Source of the DNA: Acidobacteriota bacterium
Lineage (GTDB): Bacteria; Acidobacteriota; Terriglobia; UBA7540
Length of the DNA: 6,631 nucleotides
Assembly: GCA_003171295.1 (NCBI GenBank)
Contig: PMYF01000846.1
Location: 1-6,631 of the forward strand
Direction of reading: 5' to 3'
Shown here: positions 5,715 through 6,631 of the stretch, one piece after another
How positions within the stretch are numbered: position 1 is the stretch's first letter
Layout of the letters: each line of letters starts with the position of its first letter
The notes under the pieces: generated by a model
What the model was told of the DNA's origin: nothing
The model's database searches: none
What the model saw: the letters and a program-made list of their open reading frames with translations, nothing else
Translations under genes and position numbers: made by a program

Positions 5715-5901
5715 CCAGAACTTCCCCATAATTCAATTTAACACGTGTTCGAGGCCCAGCCCATGATGGCAGCAAAATCTGCACACTCCGGCAGGCGGGC
5801 GTAGGATTTCGAGGTTACCCGCCACCCGGTGGCCTCTCCGACGGGGCTAGCTTCCTGATAAGCTCTGGATTCTTTGCTGGCCCAGTAGGCTCGGAATCTG
5901 A

Positions 5902-5907
5902 TATAAG
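5902..5907 (+). promoter_or_regulatory. Weak candidate -10 box for the peptidase gene
   Basis: TATAAG lies 38 bases before the GTG start of the peptidase gene and resembles a -10 element. No good -35 box is visible at the proper distance. Confidence 0.2.
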
Positions 5908-5933
5908 AACGCGACTTGCCCAATCAGAAGACC

Positions 5934-5938
5934 GGGAG
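5934..5938 (+). promoter_or_regulatory. Ribosome binding site deciding the GTG start of the peptidase
   Basis: GGGAG ends 7 bases before GTG 5946. An in-frame TGA at 5940-5942 rules out any start further upstream, so the GTG with this site is the best start. Confidence 0.65.
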
Positions 5939-5945
5939 TTGAACT

Positions 5946-6631
5946 GTGCGCAAACCAATTTGTGTACTTATTTTCGCACTTTGGGTCGGGAGCGTGGTCG
6001 TCGCACAAGAGTCATCCGCGCCTTCCCCGCTCGTGGACCGGGTTGGCCAGACCGGCTTCCTGCAACTTGAGGCGGAGAGTTTCAAAAACCTCCCCCACCA
6101 GCAAAAGGTGCTAGCCCACTGGCTTTCGATGGCAGCCATCGCCCTGAACCCCATCGTTTACGATCAGAACTCCGCTTACGGCCTGGAACTAAAGCACCTG
6201 CTCGAGCAGATCCTGACGCATGCGCACGGCATCGACCCGGCGGTGCTCAAAAAGCTCACGGACTACACCAAACTATTCTGGGCGAACCATGGGAACCACA
6301 ACACTTTCACCTCGCAGAAGTTTCTGCCGGATTTCACTTTTGAGGAACTCCAGGCCGCGGCCGAGCAGGCGCTCAAGAATCGCGCGCGCTTGGGCCCGCG
6401 GACCAAACTCGCGAAGGAACTCGCCGACCTGCGCCCGGCGATATTCGACGCGGACTATCAACCTTACCTGACGGTGAAGAACCCCAAGAACGGCGAAGAC
6501 CCGCTCGCCTCGAGCGGCAACAACCTCTACCAGGGCGTGACGATGAGCGACCTCGCGGATTTCCACGACAAGTACCCGCTCAACTCGCGCCTGGTCAAGA
6601 AGGACGGCAAACTCATCGAGCAGGTGTACCG
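5946..6631 (+). CDS. Exported dipeptidyl-peptidase III-like protein (peptidase M49 family), C-terminus beyond window
   Basis: The first 228 residues are present, starting at a GTG with a well-placed ribosome site. Residues 1-20 form a signal peptide: RK, a hydrophobic core, and a likely cut after VVVA before QES; no lipobox cysteine is present, so the product should be soluble and outside the cytoplasm. The N-terminal region resembles bacterial M49 zinc peptidases: IVYDQNSAYG (70-79), YTKLFWANHGNHNTF (107-121), KFLPDFTFEEL (125-135) and SSGNNLYQGVTMSDL (189-203). The zinc-binding HExxGH-type motif lies in the later part of these proteins, outside this window, so activity cannot be judged. M49 enzymes release dipeptides from peptide N-termini; a role in extracellular peptide use is likely. 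The gene is divergent from the redox cluster and need not be linked to it. The assignment rests on recalled family patterns. Confidence 0.75.
   Translation, partial: MRKPICVLIFALWVGSVVVAQESSAPSPLVDRVGQTGFLQLEAESFKNLPHQQKVLAHWLSMAAIALNPIVYDQNSAYGLELKHLLEQILTHAHGIDPAVLKKLTDYTKLFWANHGNHNTFTSQKFLPDFTFEELQAAAEQALKNRARLGPRTKLAKELADLRPAIFDADYQPYLTVKNPKNGEDPLASSGNNLYQGVTMSDLADFHDKYPLNSRLVKKDGKLIEQVY

Larger units (their letters stand above)
5377..5945. other. Divergent intergenic region, AT-rich centre, no convincing gene
   Basis: This 569-base gap separates the minus-strand redox cluster from the plus-strand peptidase gene. G+C drops to about 41% at 5461-5640. Small symmetric sites are CATATT-TTC-AATATG (5628-5642), an imperfect hairpin at 5685-5714 and AACACGTGTT (5740-5749). 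Several very short frames exist: plus strand 5486-5518 (10 codons) and 5488 onward (33 codons, with CAMCRVC), both with AAAGGAG upstream; plus strand 5528-5683 (52 residues from a TTG); and minus strand 5611-5492 (39 residues). They overlap one another and none is recognised. At 5738-5923 a minus-strand frame of 61 residues opens only with TTG and is not convincing. Confidence 0.6.

Noticed and set aside
5738..5923. Minus-strand frame of 61 residues
   Set aside because: Only a TTG start, no clear ribosome site, and no recognisable family; it could be a remnant but cannot be supported.

Overview
The window (about 60% G+C in its genes) looks like a chromosomal piece of an environmental bacterium, most likely Acidobacteriota. 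The grounds are indirect: the style of the intergenic inverted repeats, a sensor kinase with a c-type heme sensor domain, a HybA/HybB-like Fe-S and membrane protein pair, and a secreted peptidase of the M49 family. No rRNA, tRNA, CRISPR array or transposase gene was seen.

Positions 1-5376 are one gene train, all on the minus strand and read right to left. It begins with two tandem paralogous membrane-anchored proteins with a GcvH-like (lipoyl-type) fold (5376-4699 and 4641-3955). A gap of about 320 bases follows, holding a perfect 30-bp inverted repeat and a possible sigma-54 promoter. Next comes a four-cluster ferredoxin-like subunit with a C-terminal membrane anchor (3634-2897). A second gap of about 300 bases is filled by nested inverted repeats. 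Then come a ten-helix NrfD/HybB-type quinone-interacting membrane subunit (2580-1399) and, overlapping it by 20 bases, a sensor histidine kinase with two heme-attachment motifs outside the membrane (1418 to beyond base 1).

The Fe-S and NrfD proteins would form an electron conduit between the membrane quinone pool and an unseen partner; no catalytic subunit is present here. The kinase probably senses redox state or a small ligand through its hemes and may control this same cluster. The two GcvH-like proteins are the oddity: both keep the recognisable fold pattern and gain an N-terminal anchor and a shared C-terminal extension, but neither has the lysine that carries lipoate in GcvH.

Positions 5377-5945 are a divergent intergenic region, AT-rich in its middle part and with no convincing gene. 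At 5946 a plus-strand gene starts for an exported dipeptidyl-peptidase III-like (M49) protein. It runs off the right edge and is probably functionally unrelated.
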